In this document: positions 44,976-57,229 of the stretch, one piece after another
Layout of the letters: each line of letters starts with the position of its first letter
Position numbering within the stretch: the stretch's first letter is position 1
NCBI RefSeq assembly: GCF_026210795.1
Contig: NC_089446.1
Span: 3,811,001 to 3,875,000, forward strand
DNA: 64,000 nt
Reading direction: 5' to 3'
From: Rhizophagus irregularis
Lineage: Eukaryota; Glomeromycota; Glomeromycetes; Glomerales; Glomeraceae
The notes under the pieces: generated by a model
What the model was told of the DNA's origin: nothing
Seen by the model: the letters and a program-made list of their open reading frames with translations, nothing else
The model's database searches: none
Program-made: the position numbers and the translations under genes

Positions 44976-47273
44976 AAAATAAATGTTCCCTATTTTTTGT
45001 CCGCTCAATTAGCATCAGGAACTATCGGAATAAAAACATTCTTTCCACCACAGGTAAGGGTGACATGTTCACGTGATTTATGGACATCATAGTTGTAACG
45101 TTTCAGGCATATTCAGCTCAATTCAATTTACTTATGCTTGTAATCATTTAAGACTGCAAGGTCCTCAGTGATAATGCAATCGGTGATAAGTTTGATTGAA
45201 ACTCCTTTTACCATACTGAATGTCCTACCTGTTTCCGGAGTGCCAGATATGTTGTATGTAATACTCTTGTCGATATCCAACCCTAATTTCTCAGCAGCTT
45301 TTCTTTGAATAAAAGACGCATTAGCACAAGTGTCTGCTAAACACTGAATTGCTATCCCATTAACCTCCCCACCTAGTGTTAAAAGAAAGATCTTTAGTAT
45401 TCTCCAAACAAGCTATGTCAATATTCATAGGATCGTCTTCCCTGATATTCTCTTCTTGTTCCTCTTCAGCTAAGTCCTCTGAAATCTCTGTGACTTTTCT
45501 AGCAGACAATATCTCCTCCTGAAGAATTTCACGAAGTAATTTTCTAAAATCTGTAGATCTATCTTAATACACTTAATAGGTCATTCTTGGTGACAGCTTT
45601 TGCAGGTACAGATTTAGCAGTAATCTTTGCAGGAATCTTGACAGGAGTCACTTTACTCCTTAAGGGTGCTCCAGGAGAGCTAACTGTTGTCTTACTTGGA
45701 GCAGATTTAAGAAGTTTTGAGATACTTAGTCCCTTACCTGAATCTACTTTTTTTTTGCACTTCGAACAACACAAATCCACCTTCCTCATCTGGAATAATT
45801 TTCAAGTCATCAAAACTTGCAGTATTAGTATCAATGTCCATAGCATCATCATTAAGATCAAGGTTTCTCATTGCTTGAGCTAATTTCCAATCATCACGTC
45901 TATTTTTAGCCTTCTGAAGTCGCTTTGGAAGTCTTTTAGACGTCTCATATCCCATAATAAGATCAATAACATGTTGATCATCCTCCCAAGTCCATTTAGG
46001 AGCATCAGGATCATCACCAACATCAGGTTCTACATAACCATCATCATAATCATAATCCTCTTGTTAGATAACGCGTGGCTGTGGCTTCGGTTGAACATGT
46101 TTAATCTGTTGTCTATAGACTGGTGGCTTATGAACTGGCTTAGATACTTGTAATTGCTTAAACTGTACCTGGAAATTTTTAGTAAGTTCCTCAGCCTGAG
46201 CCTTAAGCATTTCTTGTAATCGTTCTTGAGTAATAACATCTGTCGACCTTTATATTACAGCACCTTCATATGGAGTTATAAAATGAGTATAGCCAGTCAA
46301 TTCCTCTTTTTTAGCTTTTTCAATACCTTAACGTCTTTGTAACCCATAGAATATTTCACCCTTTCGTCTCATAAGATTACTCAATCTATCAAGTAAAACA
46401 TCAAAAGGCATGCCCCAATTCTAGAAGCTTCAATAACATTTTCTGGTAAAAGTCCTCTATAAAACTGGTGAGAAATCATGATTTGATTATATCCTACAAT
46501 ATCCCCAGCCCTCTCAACTCGTTTATAGAAAGATCAAATAGGTTTACCTTATTCCTGGTAAAGATTACTAAATCGTATCTGAAGTCTTTCTTTCATGACG
46601 ATTAGAAAATTTGTACACATATGCATGAATGCTTGATCTAGAAGAATTCCATGTAAAACTATAGGCTGATTCTGAACAGCAGCATTAAATGGACCTCCAT
46701 GATTTCCCAACCCATTAACAGGTCGATTAGTAGGATGTTTACTTGCACGTCTCCACTGCTCTTTGACTTTAAAATTAGTTCTAACAACATCAGCACATGA
46801 AGGTAAAAATACTGCCTAAACAGTTATTGCTGCATTACCTGCAATCTCTGCATATGTAGCAGCATCAGATCCAGATAAGTAAGTACCAACATGTATTCCA
46901 TTAGCAACTTCAGAAATAGTCAAAGCTCTAAATGCTCGTCAAGTAGCATTAGCTCCACCATTTGCAGCAGCTACTAACCGAATACTCGAAAGTTCCCAAT
47001 TTTTTTCAGTAAGTTCAGCATCAAACCATGAGTATACATATAAATTGTACTGTACGATCAGCTAAACTGTACTGTACATTACATAATTTGTGTGATTGTA
47101 CGACAGTTCGTACAGTATAGCTGACGACTGATGATCTGATCAATTTTGATCAATTTCGTATTTTGCGAAGTAAAAAAAAAAAAATTTTTTTTTGTTTTCT
47201 TTTGAATAACGTGTCAAAGATTGACAAAGGCTTACAAGTACTACACAGATTTCTTAAATAATCCTTTATAGAA

Positions 47274-50200
47274 ATGGCAGAAAGTCCTGTAGAAAACCAA
47301 GAAATTATTGAAGAGGTATTTTATTTTTAGATATAAATAGTATTTTAACAGGTGTTAAAATCAGCATATACCGATATACTCATTAAAGCTCTGAACGGGT
47401 CGGTTCGGTTCGGTTTTTTTGCAGTTCGGGTAGAACCGAAAACCGAAATGGAACCGAACCGGAACCGTCCGGTTCGGTTCGGTTCTATCCGAAATTAAGA
47501 AAAATGCGAAAAAATGAATACACGACCATCCAGTGATCGTACAAGGACGAGCCATAGCTCGTTGGAATACTCTCATCGAGACGCGTCGAATGGTGGTAAA
47601 ATCAAGTTTCTAGCATCGATAGATCACGAGATAGCACATGATGAGTGTTTCTTAAAAAATTTGCATTAGAAAACGATCCATTGATGCTAGAGACATGAAT
47701 TTACCACCATTCGACGCATCTCGACGAGACGAATCTAATGAGCTATAATTCGTCTTTTTGCAATCACTGGATGGTCGTGTATTCGTTTTTTCGCATTTTT
47801 TTTAAATTTTTGAACGTCAAAAATTAAAATTCGATACAAGCGATTAAACGCCATCTATTGATCACACAAAGACGAATTTTAGCTCATTGGATTCGTCTCA
47901 CTGAGACGAGTCGAATGGTGGTAAAATGATGTCACTAGCATCGATAGATCGTTTTCTAATGCGAATTGTTTAAGAAACACTCACCATGGGCTATCTCACG
48001 ATCTATCGATGATAGAGACTTGATTTTACCACCATTCGACTCGTCTCAGTGAGACGAATCCAATGAGCTAAAATTCGTCTTTGTGTGATCAATAGATGGC
48101 GTTTAATCGCTTGTATCGGAATTTTAATTTTTGACGTTCGAAAATTTAAAAAAAATGCGAAAAAACGAATACACGACCATCCAGTGATTGCAAAAAGACG
48201 AATTATAGCTCATTAGATTCGTCTCGTTGAGATGCGTCGAATGGTGGTAAATTCATGTCTCTAGCATCAATGGATCGTTTTCTAATACAAATTTTTTAAG
48301 AAACACTCACCATGTTCTATCTCGTGATATATCGAAGCTAGAAACTTGATTTTACCACCATTCGACGCGTCTCGATGAGAGTATTCCAACGAGCTATGGC
48401 TCGTCCTTGTACGATCACTGGATAGTCGTATATTCGTTTTTTCGCATTTTTTCTTAATTTCGGATAGAACCGAACCGAACTGGACGGTTCCAAGTCCAAA
48501 ACCGAACCGAGAACCGAACCGAATTTTTTGCCAGTTCCGGATTGGTTCCCGGTTCAAACTGGAACCGTTCGGAGCTTTAATACTCATATAGGTCCAATTT
48601 TGGTATTTAACCTTAAAATAAAATGCATAAAGTTGTGAATAAATACTAAAATTGTTTTAAAAGCAGCTTTTGTTATGCTTTTAATTTTGAAAAAATGCAA
48701 AAATAAAACTGTTTTTGGCATTATTTATATTTAATTATTAATTATTTGTCATTTATTTTACTTAAATAGTGGCCTACTCAAAATATTGCTATATTCGGTA
48801 AATATTTAACAGCATCCGAAATTCAGTATTATTTAGAATTTCAAGAATATCCCAACACGTCCGAAACTGGATTCGCAAGTGTATATAATGTATTAGGATG
48901 GAAACAAAGTGAAGCACGAGAAGCGTTTTCTATGACAAATATACAATATTCATATGGAGGTACTGGGACAACCTGTAAAGTAGGAAATTGTGACTTTTTC
49001 CCAGGTATTAAGGTGTCTAAAGAGCAAAGACAATGTCTCAATGTGAAAGTATGTGAATTTGCATCTAAAGAATTAGATACTGGACATACATCTGTTGATT
49101 TTACTCAACCTATCTTCAAAAATATGTTTGATGCTAATGAAAAATTTCACGAAAAAGCAACAATTTGGTTAGTAAAATTAATATTTATTTAATTTACAGT
49201 CTTTTTTTTAACTACATAACTGTTTAATATTATTTGTGTAGTATATTTGCCAAAGCACATGAATATAGTTGTGGGTATATAAATGAAAATGGAGTGAAAT
49301 ATAACGGTAAACCAAAATTAGGTGAATTAGTACAAGTACGTATAATATAGTATATAATACATTTTAACAAAAAATCGTATTAAACTGTTAATTTGTTATT
49401 TATAGGTGAATAATACGAAGAAAAAGTTTATTGGTTGTACTAAATGGAAGCCTAAAGAAAAAAACTATCAGTTCCTAACAATTCTGCCTAATGTTGATCT
49501 TGAATTATTGGAAATGATGTTTAATGAGCATTCCTATCATCCTCATGGTATTGATTTTGAGGTAATTGTAAAGTTATTTTAAAATTTTATGTAAATAACA
49601 AGCCAATTAATATTTTCATTTAAATGCAGAATGATGAAGCTAAAGCAGTAGATAAATATTTTATGGTACGACCTAATAATGCACGATCTGATGCATGTCG
49701 TAAGTACTAAATTATTTATTAATAATACTGCATATTTTTAACGAAATTAAGACAAATATTAATTAATATATTATATTTATTATTTTTAAGCATTTTTACA
49801 TAAAATAGGAAACCATATTGTTAAAGGTGTTATAAGTAAAAAAGCTAGTATATGCCCAGTCATATTTTATCATATAATTCCAGAAAATTTGAAAGAATGT
49901 TCATTTATTGTGACTATATCGGTAGGTAAGCATAATCATTCACCTCCACCACCTCGAAAAACTCCATATAATATAAGAAATCAACTTCAAAAAATAATTG
50001 ATAGTGAGCATATACTTGATTTAACTAGAAGGAAATTTCTAACTGGTAAGTTAAATAAATATAATTGTAATTTATATAATATATAATATTTGTATAATTC
50101 AATTAATATAATATAAAATTATTTGTAGGAACTATGATTCAAACATATTTAAATGGAAAAATGTTAAGTGATTTGCATCCCTCATTAAATAATCAATCCA

Positions 50201-51917
50201 AAATTGATTATTTTATTGAAAAAAGTCAGCGTTCCCAATATCCATTTAGTCAAAATGTTTTGGGTGTCGTACATAAATTTATGAAATATAATATGAGTGC
50301 AGATCCATATATTCGATCAATTCGTAAGTTTATTAATTTATTATATACATTAAATGTCATAAATTAATACAATAACTTAATTTGTTGCATTTAGGATTTC
50401 TTGATAATGGTCAATACATTATTTTATGTGCTACTAAAGAACAAACAATAGCACTTTCTGAATTGACACATATTGAAATTGATATGGCGTTTAAAAGAAT
50501 TCATGGTATCACAAATGAATGGGAAGTAACAGCATATTTACCTCGAGTACAGAAAAGTAAGTATAATTACTGAATTTTGGTCATTTATTTAATAAAACCT
50601 TTTATTTAGTTTTTTATTGTTAATTATTATATGAAGCTTTGACTTTTGCTCAAATATTTACAAATATTGAAACGGCTGAAGCATACCAAAATTTATTTGA
50701 AGATTTGCTTGGATGCATAGAAAGAGATATAGGCAAAACTTTTAATTTTTATCATATTTATAGCGAAGGATTAGGCTGCATTATTGCAGACTAACATAAA
50801 GGACAAGCTCTAGGTGAAATTAAAATATTATCTATTTCAAATTATTTAAAAATTTTATTTTAAATTAACTTTTTTTAATAGGATTGGGTCAATATTTAAA
50901 TTCAAAATATCCACATTTAACTCCTATTGAACATTTACAACATATCTACAAGCTCTGTTAGGTGTATAACAAATGGTAAATAAATATATTTATCTTATTT
51001 ATAATTAAAACTATATAATTAGTACGATTATATGATAATATTTTATAGGAATATTAACAAAAATAAAGCATTGTCAAGTGAAATTCGTAGCGCGATGTAT
51101 ATAGTTCCTAATTTAAATACTCAAAATGAAGTTTTAAAAATATTGCATAAAATTCGTGATTGTGATAAACCAGGAACAACAGGTAATTAAATTATAATTA
51201 TTGCAATTTAATTTGTTAATTTATATAGATATTAAAAAACATATTCAATTTTTTATAGCATGGGTTAAAGATAAACTTACTCTGTGGGTTTTGTCAGGAA
51301 TATCAAGTGTGTTTAGCAAAATGGATCATGTTATCTGGAGTCAAACACCAAATAATACCAATGCTGGAGAAAGTGCCCATGCCAATGTAAATCGCGATGA
51401 ACGCAATCTTTCCTTTATTGCAAGAATAGTTAGGTAACTATTTTTATATTTTACATAAAAAAATATAATTTTACTTATCTATTTTTTGTTTTAAGAGGAC
51501 GTGATTTTGATAAAAGGCAGTGGGAAAGCACTGACGTTTATGAAAAATATAATGTTCCAGACACTTATCGAAATAAGTCAGAACTTGCACAGTCAATACA
51601 ATCAGAAAAACGTGCAGGTAAATTTATTGAAAATCTTGTTATTTACTACTATTCTGTAATGTTTGTTATATTTTAGTTTAATTATTTTAGAAAAAAGGCG
51701 TAAAGGTAGTAAACAGCTTTCAAATACGGCAAAGAAGCGAAAAAATAATTGCCATAATAAGGAAAATATAACTGAAATTATTGATTTAGATGATTTAGAT
51801 AAAAACCAGCATATTGAGTAACGTCAAAAAGTAAATAATTTGAAGTATGATTTGTTGAATATTCAAAAACAAAGGAATAATGAAATTGAAAGAGAAATTG
51901 CATTAATTGAAAAGTGA
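47274..51917 (+). pseudogene. MULE-like transposase, about 13 exons, three stops
   Basis: ATG 47274 opens a short exon (AESPVENQEIIEE); intron 1 holds a nested element. Later exons join in frame with GT...AG introns of 60-110 nt: YLEFQEYPNTSETGFASVYN, zinc-binding-like CKVGNC, FIGCTKWKPKEKNYQF, VTISVGKHNHSPPPPRK, LTHIEIDMAFKRIHG (first catalytic Asp candidate), GLGCIIAD-stop-HKGQAL (second), and WSQTPNNTNAGESAHANVNR (final acidic region). A coiled, basic tail ends at 51917. Stops lie after CIIAD (about 50792), after YKLC (about 50957) and after NQHIE (about 51820). The H-N-H-S-P-P-P-P and NAGESAHANVNR motifs recall MULE/FAR1-type transposases. Otherwise well preserved, so recent inactivation is likely. 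Confidence 0.75.
47384..48579. mobile_element. GGTTCGG-terminus hAT-like palindromic element, TSD ATACTCAT
   Basis: The ends TAAAGCTCTGAACGGGTC and inverse (...CCGTTCGGAGCTTTA) are bounded by exact ATACTCAT at 47376-47383 and 48580-48587. The outer 100 bp are GAACCGAACCG/CGGTTCGGTT words. Inside are nested inverted blocks (47520-48430) each containing the TCCAGTGATC ... AATGGTGGTAAAAT core. No coding. It is located in intron 1 of the MULE gene. Confidence 0.85.
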
Positions 51918-52566
51918 AATCAACTGTTAAATTTGTGAAATTTTATATATTACATTTGGTTTTTTATATTATTTATTCACTAACTAATAATAAAATATAT
52001 CTACAATAGGAATAAAGGGAACATAGTATTCTGATGATCATGTAACTAAATGTGCAGGAAAGATGAAAAGTTGAATTATTTTTTAGTAAATTTATTATTA
52101 GGGAGATCGTAAAGGAGAAAAGATTGGGTGGGAGAAATTTTTTTAGTAATTTTTCTGTTACTTTTTTTGCGCTTTTTTTCTTAAAAATTAAAAATTTTGG
52201 CGCAAAATTACAGTAATAAACTTAAGTTTTGAAAAATGATTTATAATAAATAAATAACCAAATAATAAATAATAAATTGTAAATAAGTTTATTAAGAAAT
52301 AAATATATGCGATTAATTTTATTTTTACTATAAATACAAGTACACAAAAAATGCGTGCGATTAATTACAATAAGCTAATATAAGTCACATGAAATTACAA
52401 ATCACGTGACTTCAATAACTGTACTGTACGGTAAATTTGGATAAAATTTTGTACAGTACAGTATAGCGCTTATTATAGTACTGTACTGTACTGTATGAAC
52501 TTTAGTTAAAAACTTACCGTACAGTACAGTTTAGCTGACTGTACAGTACAATTTATAGATCTACCT
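51918..52566. other. 3' subterminal region of the MULE-like element
   Basis: No gene. AT-rich until 52420, then a cluster of GTACTGTACGGT / CAGTACAGTA words reaching the right terminus; the mirror cluster lies at 47045-47130. These are likely transposase-binding repeats. Confidence 0.6.
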
Positions 52567-52914
52567 TCAAACCACCTTGCCGCTTCATCTCTCATACAGC
52601 TACGAAGAACCCTTATTGCTCTCACTCGACCAGAAGGCGCACTGGCATTGGATTAATACCAACGGTATTAATATACCCTAAAAAGTTATCAATAAAAAGA
52701 TTAAGGTCTTTATCCTCTCGCCATGAAATATGGGAGCAGCTATACCAATGGCAGTCATATCGTATTTTGTGGATTGTTAGGAGGAAGTGGAGGAGGGTTC
52801 AATTGTCTAATCCGAAACCATTGTACTTGAATTCTAAGAGCAGCTATCTGTTGAAAAAGTCTATTCCTAAGACGTCCCAATGTCTGAATCCCAAAACGTA
52901 CTTTGTTAGTTGTA

Positions 52915-54848
52915 GATAGAGATGCGATCCAAAATCTGAAAATTCGGATCATCCGCCAATCCATCCGATCCGAACGGATAATGGATGCATCCAGATGGAT
53001 TAAGGATATCCGTTTTAATCCAAAACAGCATCCAATAATCGTACAGAGATGCACAATCGCTCATTCGAATCGTCGTAATGAGACGATTTGAATGAGCTAT
53101 TGTGCATCTCTGTACGATCACTGGATGCCAAGATATTTGGCAAAACGTCAAATATCGGCATTTTTATTTTACAATTATGCAAAATTTTACGTTTTGCCGT
53201 ATATCTCGGCATCCAGTGATCATGCAGGGATGCACAATAGCTCATTCGAATCGTTGCACTGAGACGATTCGAATGAGCTATTGTGCATCTCTGTACGATC
53301 ACTAGATGCCGAAATATTTGGTAAAACGTAAAATTTTGCATAATCGTAAAATAAAAATGCTGATGTTTCACGTTTTGCCAATTATCTCGGCATCCAGTGT
53401 ATACATGTTGTCGCAACTTTCCAAAATTATGGCCAAATCCGAAAGGCCAAAACTTAGATCCGAAACCTCAGCCGAAATTCAAAAATCAAGCTGAAATCTG
53501 AAATTGTAGTCGGAGTACGAAAATCTGGACGAAATCTTTATTACGTGGTCCGAAATATTATTTTTTTTTAATGGGGACTCTTAAAGTTTTTGTAATTCTA
53601 GCTAACATTGTAATGCCGGCCAGAATTATGCATGTGTGACTTCGGATAAAAGTTTAGCCACCAGATAAGAATGTTACACAAGGAAAATTTCGCTCTGATG
53701 GAATTTTGTGTGTTACATAAATATTACACAAACTTGTAATGCGGGCCGAAATTCAATAATGCTGGCCAGAAAATTTCAGCTCAGTTTTCGACTTTCGACC
53801 AGAGTTTCATTTTGGAATGATTGGCCGAAGGTCGAATCCTGAAATTATGCCGAAATTGCCGAGTTTTGGCAACATGTATAATCCAGTGTATACATGCCAC
53901 CCAAATTATTTTGGACTGCCGTAATTATAAGTAAAACCCAAATTCAATTATGGCATCCCAAATTATTTTGGCACTTTACATAGTAAATTATATATAAACC
54001 AAATGAATTATGGCATCCCAAATTATAATTATGGCATCCCAAAATAATTTGGGCAGCATGTATAATCTAGTGATAGTACAGAGATGTACTATAGCTCATT
54101 CGAATCGTCTCAATGCAATAATTTGAATGAGCTATAGTGCATTTCTATACGATCATTAGATGCTGAGATACCCAAAATTTGAAGTTAATCCGGATTATCT
54201 GAATTTAATCCTATGATAATCCGGATTGATCCGTGCGGATCACGGATTGTAAAATTTCATCCAGATCACATCTCTAGTTGTAGAGGTGCGCTCTGGATGA
54301 ATCTGGTCAATCTGTCATCTAGATGATCACGTAATGGATCAATCCGGATTAAAAAAATCAGATCATCAGATTATCTGCAGTTTGACCGGATTGATTATAA
54401 TTCTGGCCGAAATTAAATAATCGGCATGGAGTTATCCTTTTTAAGGTATGGGTAATGTTACATAAATCCAAAAAAGGCAATTTTGTTTCCCAACAAAAAA
54501 TGAAATTTTGGGTTTCACAAGAATTTTAAAAAGGAAATTTTCACCAATCATTTAATTTCAGCCAGAATTTATGATTGCAGATTTAATTGTCATTACATAC
54601 GACTACGTATATATCGATCATATCAATTTTGATGATATCCATTTCACAAAAAACCAGTTTTTCTAAATTTAGTTTCCGGTTATGTAACATAAAATTTTCT
54701 AAAAAGGAAATTTTTTTGTCAATTCCGTATAGAATCCAGTCATCCATCAGGTCTATTTAACGGATTCATTTGATTAATCTGAATTCATCTATTTGACAGA
54801 TTGATCCTAAGATGACCGGATTGATCAGATTCAGAGCCTACCTCTAGC
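52915..54848. mobile_element. hAT-like composite element, TSD TAGTTGTR
   Basis: The ends GATAGAGATGCGATCC and inverse of ...GAGCCTACCTCTAGC are flanked by TAGTTGTA (52907-52914) and TAGTTGTG (54849-54856). Subterminal parts are rich in GGATCATCC/CCGGATTGATC words. The interior holds several stacked palindromes: 53030-53320 (ATCGTACAGAGATGCACAAT arms, with repeated AAAATTTTGC), 53900-54060 (CCCAAATTATTTTGG arms), and two GGCCAGAATTAT-type blocks (53600-53790, 54400-54560). No coding content. Confidence 0.7.
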
Positions 54849-55487
54849 TAGTTGTGCATTAACCTGTCCAAGTTGCGTATTAGCCAATACAAGTTGTTTT
54901 CCAGTCTGAGTAGCCCTTAGCCACCAATGATTCAGAAGGATATTATCACGATTCACAGCATTTTGAGCCTCATTACGATCCCTTACTGCTTGAGTATAAT
55001 CTGCTTGTAATATATTACATTAATGTCATGCCTGATTACGTTCACCTATAGCCCATCTACGAAGCTTTACCATAGTATCATAATCTCTTTGCAGGTTATG
55101 GTTTTCTTCTATAAAATTATCATTGGCAGCACGTATAATAATTAATTGTCGTTCTATGTTTCATCAAATTTATTTATCTGATTCTGTGCAAAAACTAACA
55201 AATCTTTTGTAATACCAAGTTCTTCATGTTTTGCTTTACAGCGTTGCATTAATATATTAATAATATGTTTGATTTGATTATTTGCCTCCAGTATCTCTGA
55301 ATCAACAGTTAAACGACCCCTGGTAATTAATAAATTTGCATGAGCCTTAAGTATTCTAACTAATTCATCATCATCTTCTTCATTGGCCAAGTGTGCAGAA
55401 GACGGTCCAGTAGGTTCTGAAGGAGTATAAACTGGAATTAGTGTTGATGTCTACATCATATTTAAACTAAATTAGAATGAAATTCAA

Positions 55488-56684
55488 ATGGATCTCTATG
55501 TATACAATTTAGACAAGTACATGACTGACTCAAGACAAAGCAATGAGTTTGCTCCATTATGGCCCTTTTGATTAGCCGTAGCAGGAAGTTCTGACTTAAA
55601 TAAGACAACTATGATCATTAACTTATTAATGGGTGATAAGAAAGCAAAAGCGGATGGCAATCAGTATGTACTATGTGATGCAGTACTTTTAGTTAGTATA
55701 TATTTTGATGAGCCAAAGTAGATAGTTGTACATGATTTTTTCGAAGAAGAAGAAATCCTATTCACTGCAGTAATCCATAGTGAGATTCCAGAGATTAACT
55801 CCTTTGATTCATCTCAAGCAACTGTAATAATCTTTGAGGATTTGATGAATGCACCTAAAAAAACACAGGATCTTATTACCAGATACTTCACATATGGACG
55901 ATACAAGAACATCTTATGCATCTATGTAGCTTAGAGATTCTTTGCCATTCCTAAGGCTATTCGTGAAAATGTGAATTATATCTCCCTGCATGGAAGTCAT
56001 AGAAGCTTTATAGATATCAAGAGGATCATCTGCCAATATACAGAAGAATATGAGTCATTAACTCCAGTAATTGATGATCTTACTCTGCAACGTGAATTTG
56101 TAGTGTTTGATCTCAAAAGATCTAAGAGTGACCCACTATCAATCCAGGTTAGATGGGATACTAGTCTCAGTTCGATCACAGAGCAATCTCAGTTCGATCC
56201 TAGTTCAATCTCAGTTCAATCTCAGTTCAATCCAAATTTGAACCCAGTTCGATCTGAGTCTGAACTCAATTCGATTGTAGTTCGATTAAAGTTCAGTCCA
56301 TATGGACAGAAGGCTGTATCTGAAATAAAAAAGGATGGATACTTGATCGAGTTTGCTCAGGTATTTCCATCCCCTAAAGAATGTAAACATTTACTTATAC
56401 CTGGTGTCTTAGCCAAGAATGCAGATACCTGGATTAAATACGTCTTTCGGAAAGCTTATGGACTCTCTGGTAAGATCTTGGGAGGAGACTTTCAGGACTT
56501 CTTAGCAAAAGTACAGGGTAGGACTGCAAAGACTGAAACTCTGAAAGCTGAGAATGTGAAGGAGTTATTCTTCCGATATAAAGCCCTGAAGTTTAGTTGC
56601 CTTCTGGATAATAAAAAAATAATAGAAGGTATTGAAGTCCTTCTACATATCTTTTCTAAGAGCCACATGGACCGTCGAGTATAA
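55488..56684 (+). pseudogene. A32/FtsK-like packaging ATPase
   Basis: ATG 55488. A Walker A-like loop AVAGSSDLNKTTMIINLL lies at about 55567-55620 (Asn where Gly is usual). A Walker B-like VIIFEDLMNAPKK is followed by DLITRYFTYGRYKNILCIYV and FFAIPKAIRENVNYISLHGS, the order seen in A32-type DNA-packaging ATPases of Polinton/Maverick elements and large DNA viruses. The C-terminal 150 residues include a run of QSQFNPSS-like repeats and an unknown domain. Stops: TGA about 55560 (Arg expected), TAG about 55719 and TAG about 55932 (Gln expected; VAQRFF), all explained by C-to-T changes. The frame is otherwise continuous. It is divergent from the Gag-protease gene and likely part of the same element as the integrase. 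Confidence 0.68.
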
Positions 56685-56934
56685 AGATGCATGTCGTAAA
56701 TAAAGAATTTTGACATGTCAAAAATATTGAAAAAAAACAAACAATTCGTCAATGCAAATCAAAATGGTAAAAAGCTGAAATAAATTCGTCAAGTCGAAAT
56801 TGGTGAAATTGTTGAAATAATGATTGGCTGCAGATCATCATTTTTTTGTGATGTAATGATGTGGCTGGCAAAATTGAATATAAATAAACACATCATAAAA
56901 TCAAAAAAAAAAATATTTTTCTTCTTGATTTCAC
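56685..56934. other. Intergenic, possible right flank of the large element
   Basis: Short non-coding AT-rich stretch with inverted words (TTTTGACATGTCAAAA at about 56709; ATCATCATTTTTTTGTGATGT near 56837). A TATAAATAAA box at 56879 lies before the next gene. No clear element terminus. Confidence 0.35.
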
Positions 56935-57229
56935 ATGAAATATTATCAAGTATTTTTTTGTTTTAATATGTCAAAAACACCTTCCGCTATTCTTAATTCA
57001 AAGATTCGTGAAAAAAAAGCTTTTTTACCTGACAATGTTGAAAATTCAGTTTCAACAGTGCTTTCACATATTTGGACAGTAACAAATAAAAAATTGATTC
57101 GTGTGTTTTTGAACAAGATAAAGTGAGAATAATATTTAAGAAGAATGAAGGTCGCACGTATATTGACTTAAAAAAGTTGTCATCAAGTTTTACGTTCATC
57201 AATAAGGTATAAGATTTCCTCGTTTTTAG

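Larger units (their letters stand above)
47029..52566 (+). mobile_element. MULE-like transposon, TSD TCAAACCA
   Basis: Exact 8-bp duplication TCAAACCA at 47021-47028 and 52567-52574. The termini share ATAAATTGTACTGTAC, AGTCAGCTAAACTGTACTGTA and further GTACTGTAC words in inverted orientation. Removing element and one TSD restores EAARWFDAELTE in the Gag gene exactly. It contains one multi-exon transposase gene and a nested 1196-bp element in its first intron. The 8-bp TSD would also fit hAT; the MULE call rests on the protein. Confidence 0.75.
45110..55459 (-). pseudogene. Gag-like plus aspartic protease gene, split by two transposons
   Basis: Three minus-strand segments: 55459-54857, 52906-52567 and 47028-45110. 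Segment 1 starts at ATG 55459 and has a long helical region (ILMQRCKAKHEELGITKDLL). Segment 2 holds IQTLGRLRNRLFQQIAALRI then RVLRSCMRDEAARWF. Segment 3 starts DAELTEKNWELSSIRLVAA, the Gag core, then YRGLLPENVIEASRI, a Gln/Pro-rich linker and a Lys-rich part with CCSKCKKK. It ends in a retropepsin-like domain with LADTCANASFI (D-T-C-A in place of the usual D-T-G-A), about 45150-45370. RT and RNase H are absent. Numerous stops and frame changes. Insertions: 52915-54848 and 47029-52566. The start codon is only 28 bp from that of the divergent ATPase, so both may share a promoter. Confidence 0.7.

Noticed and set aside
44754-45110. Ty3-type chromovirus with Gag-Pol followed by a chromodomain integrase
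   Set aside because: Gag-protease and integrase-chromodomain are on opposite strands and converge; RT and RNase H are missing and no LTR pair was found.
45587-45883. Plus-strand 98-codon frame
   Set aside because: Antisense of the Gag-like gene's Lys/Pro-rich linker.
52755-53416. Overlapping frames on both strands across 52.9-53.4 kb
   Set aside because: Except for 52755-52906 (real Gag segment), these arise from palindromic non-coding arms that are open on both strands.
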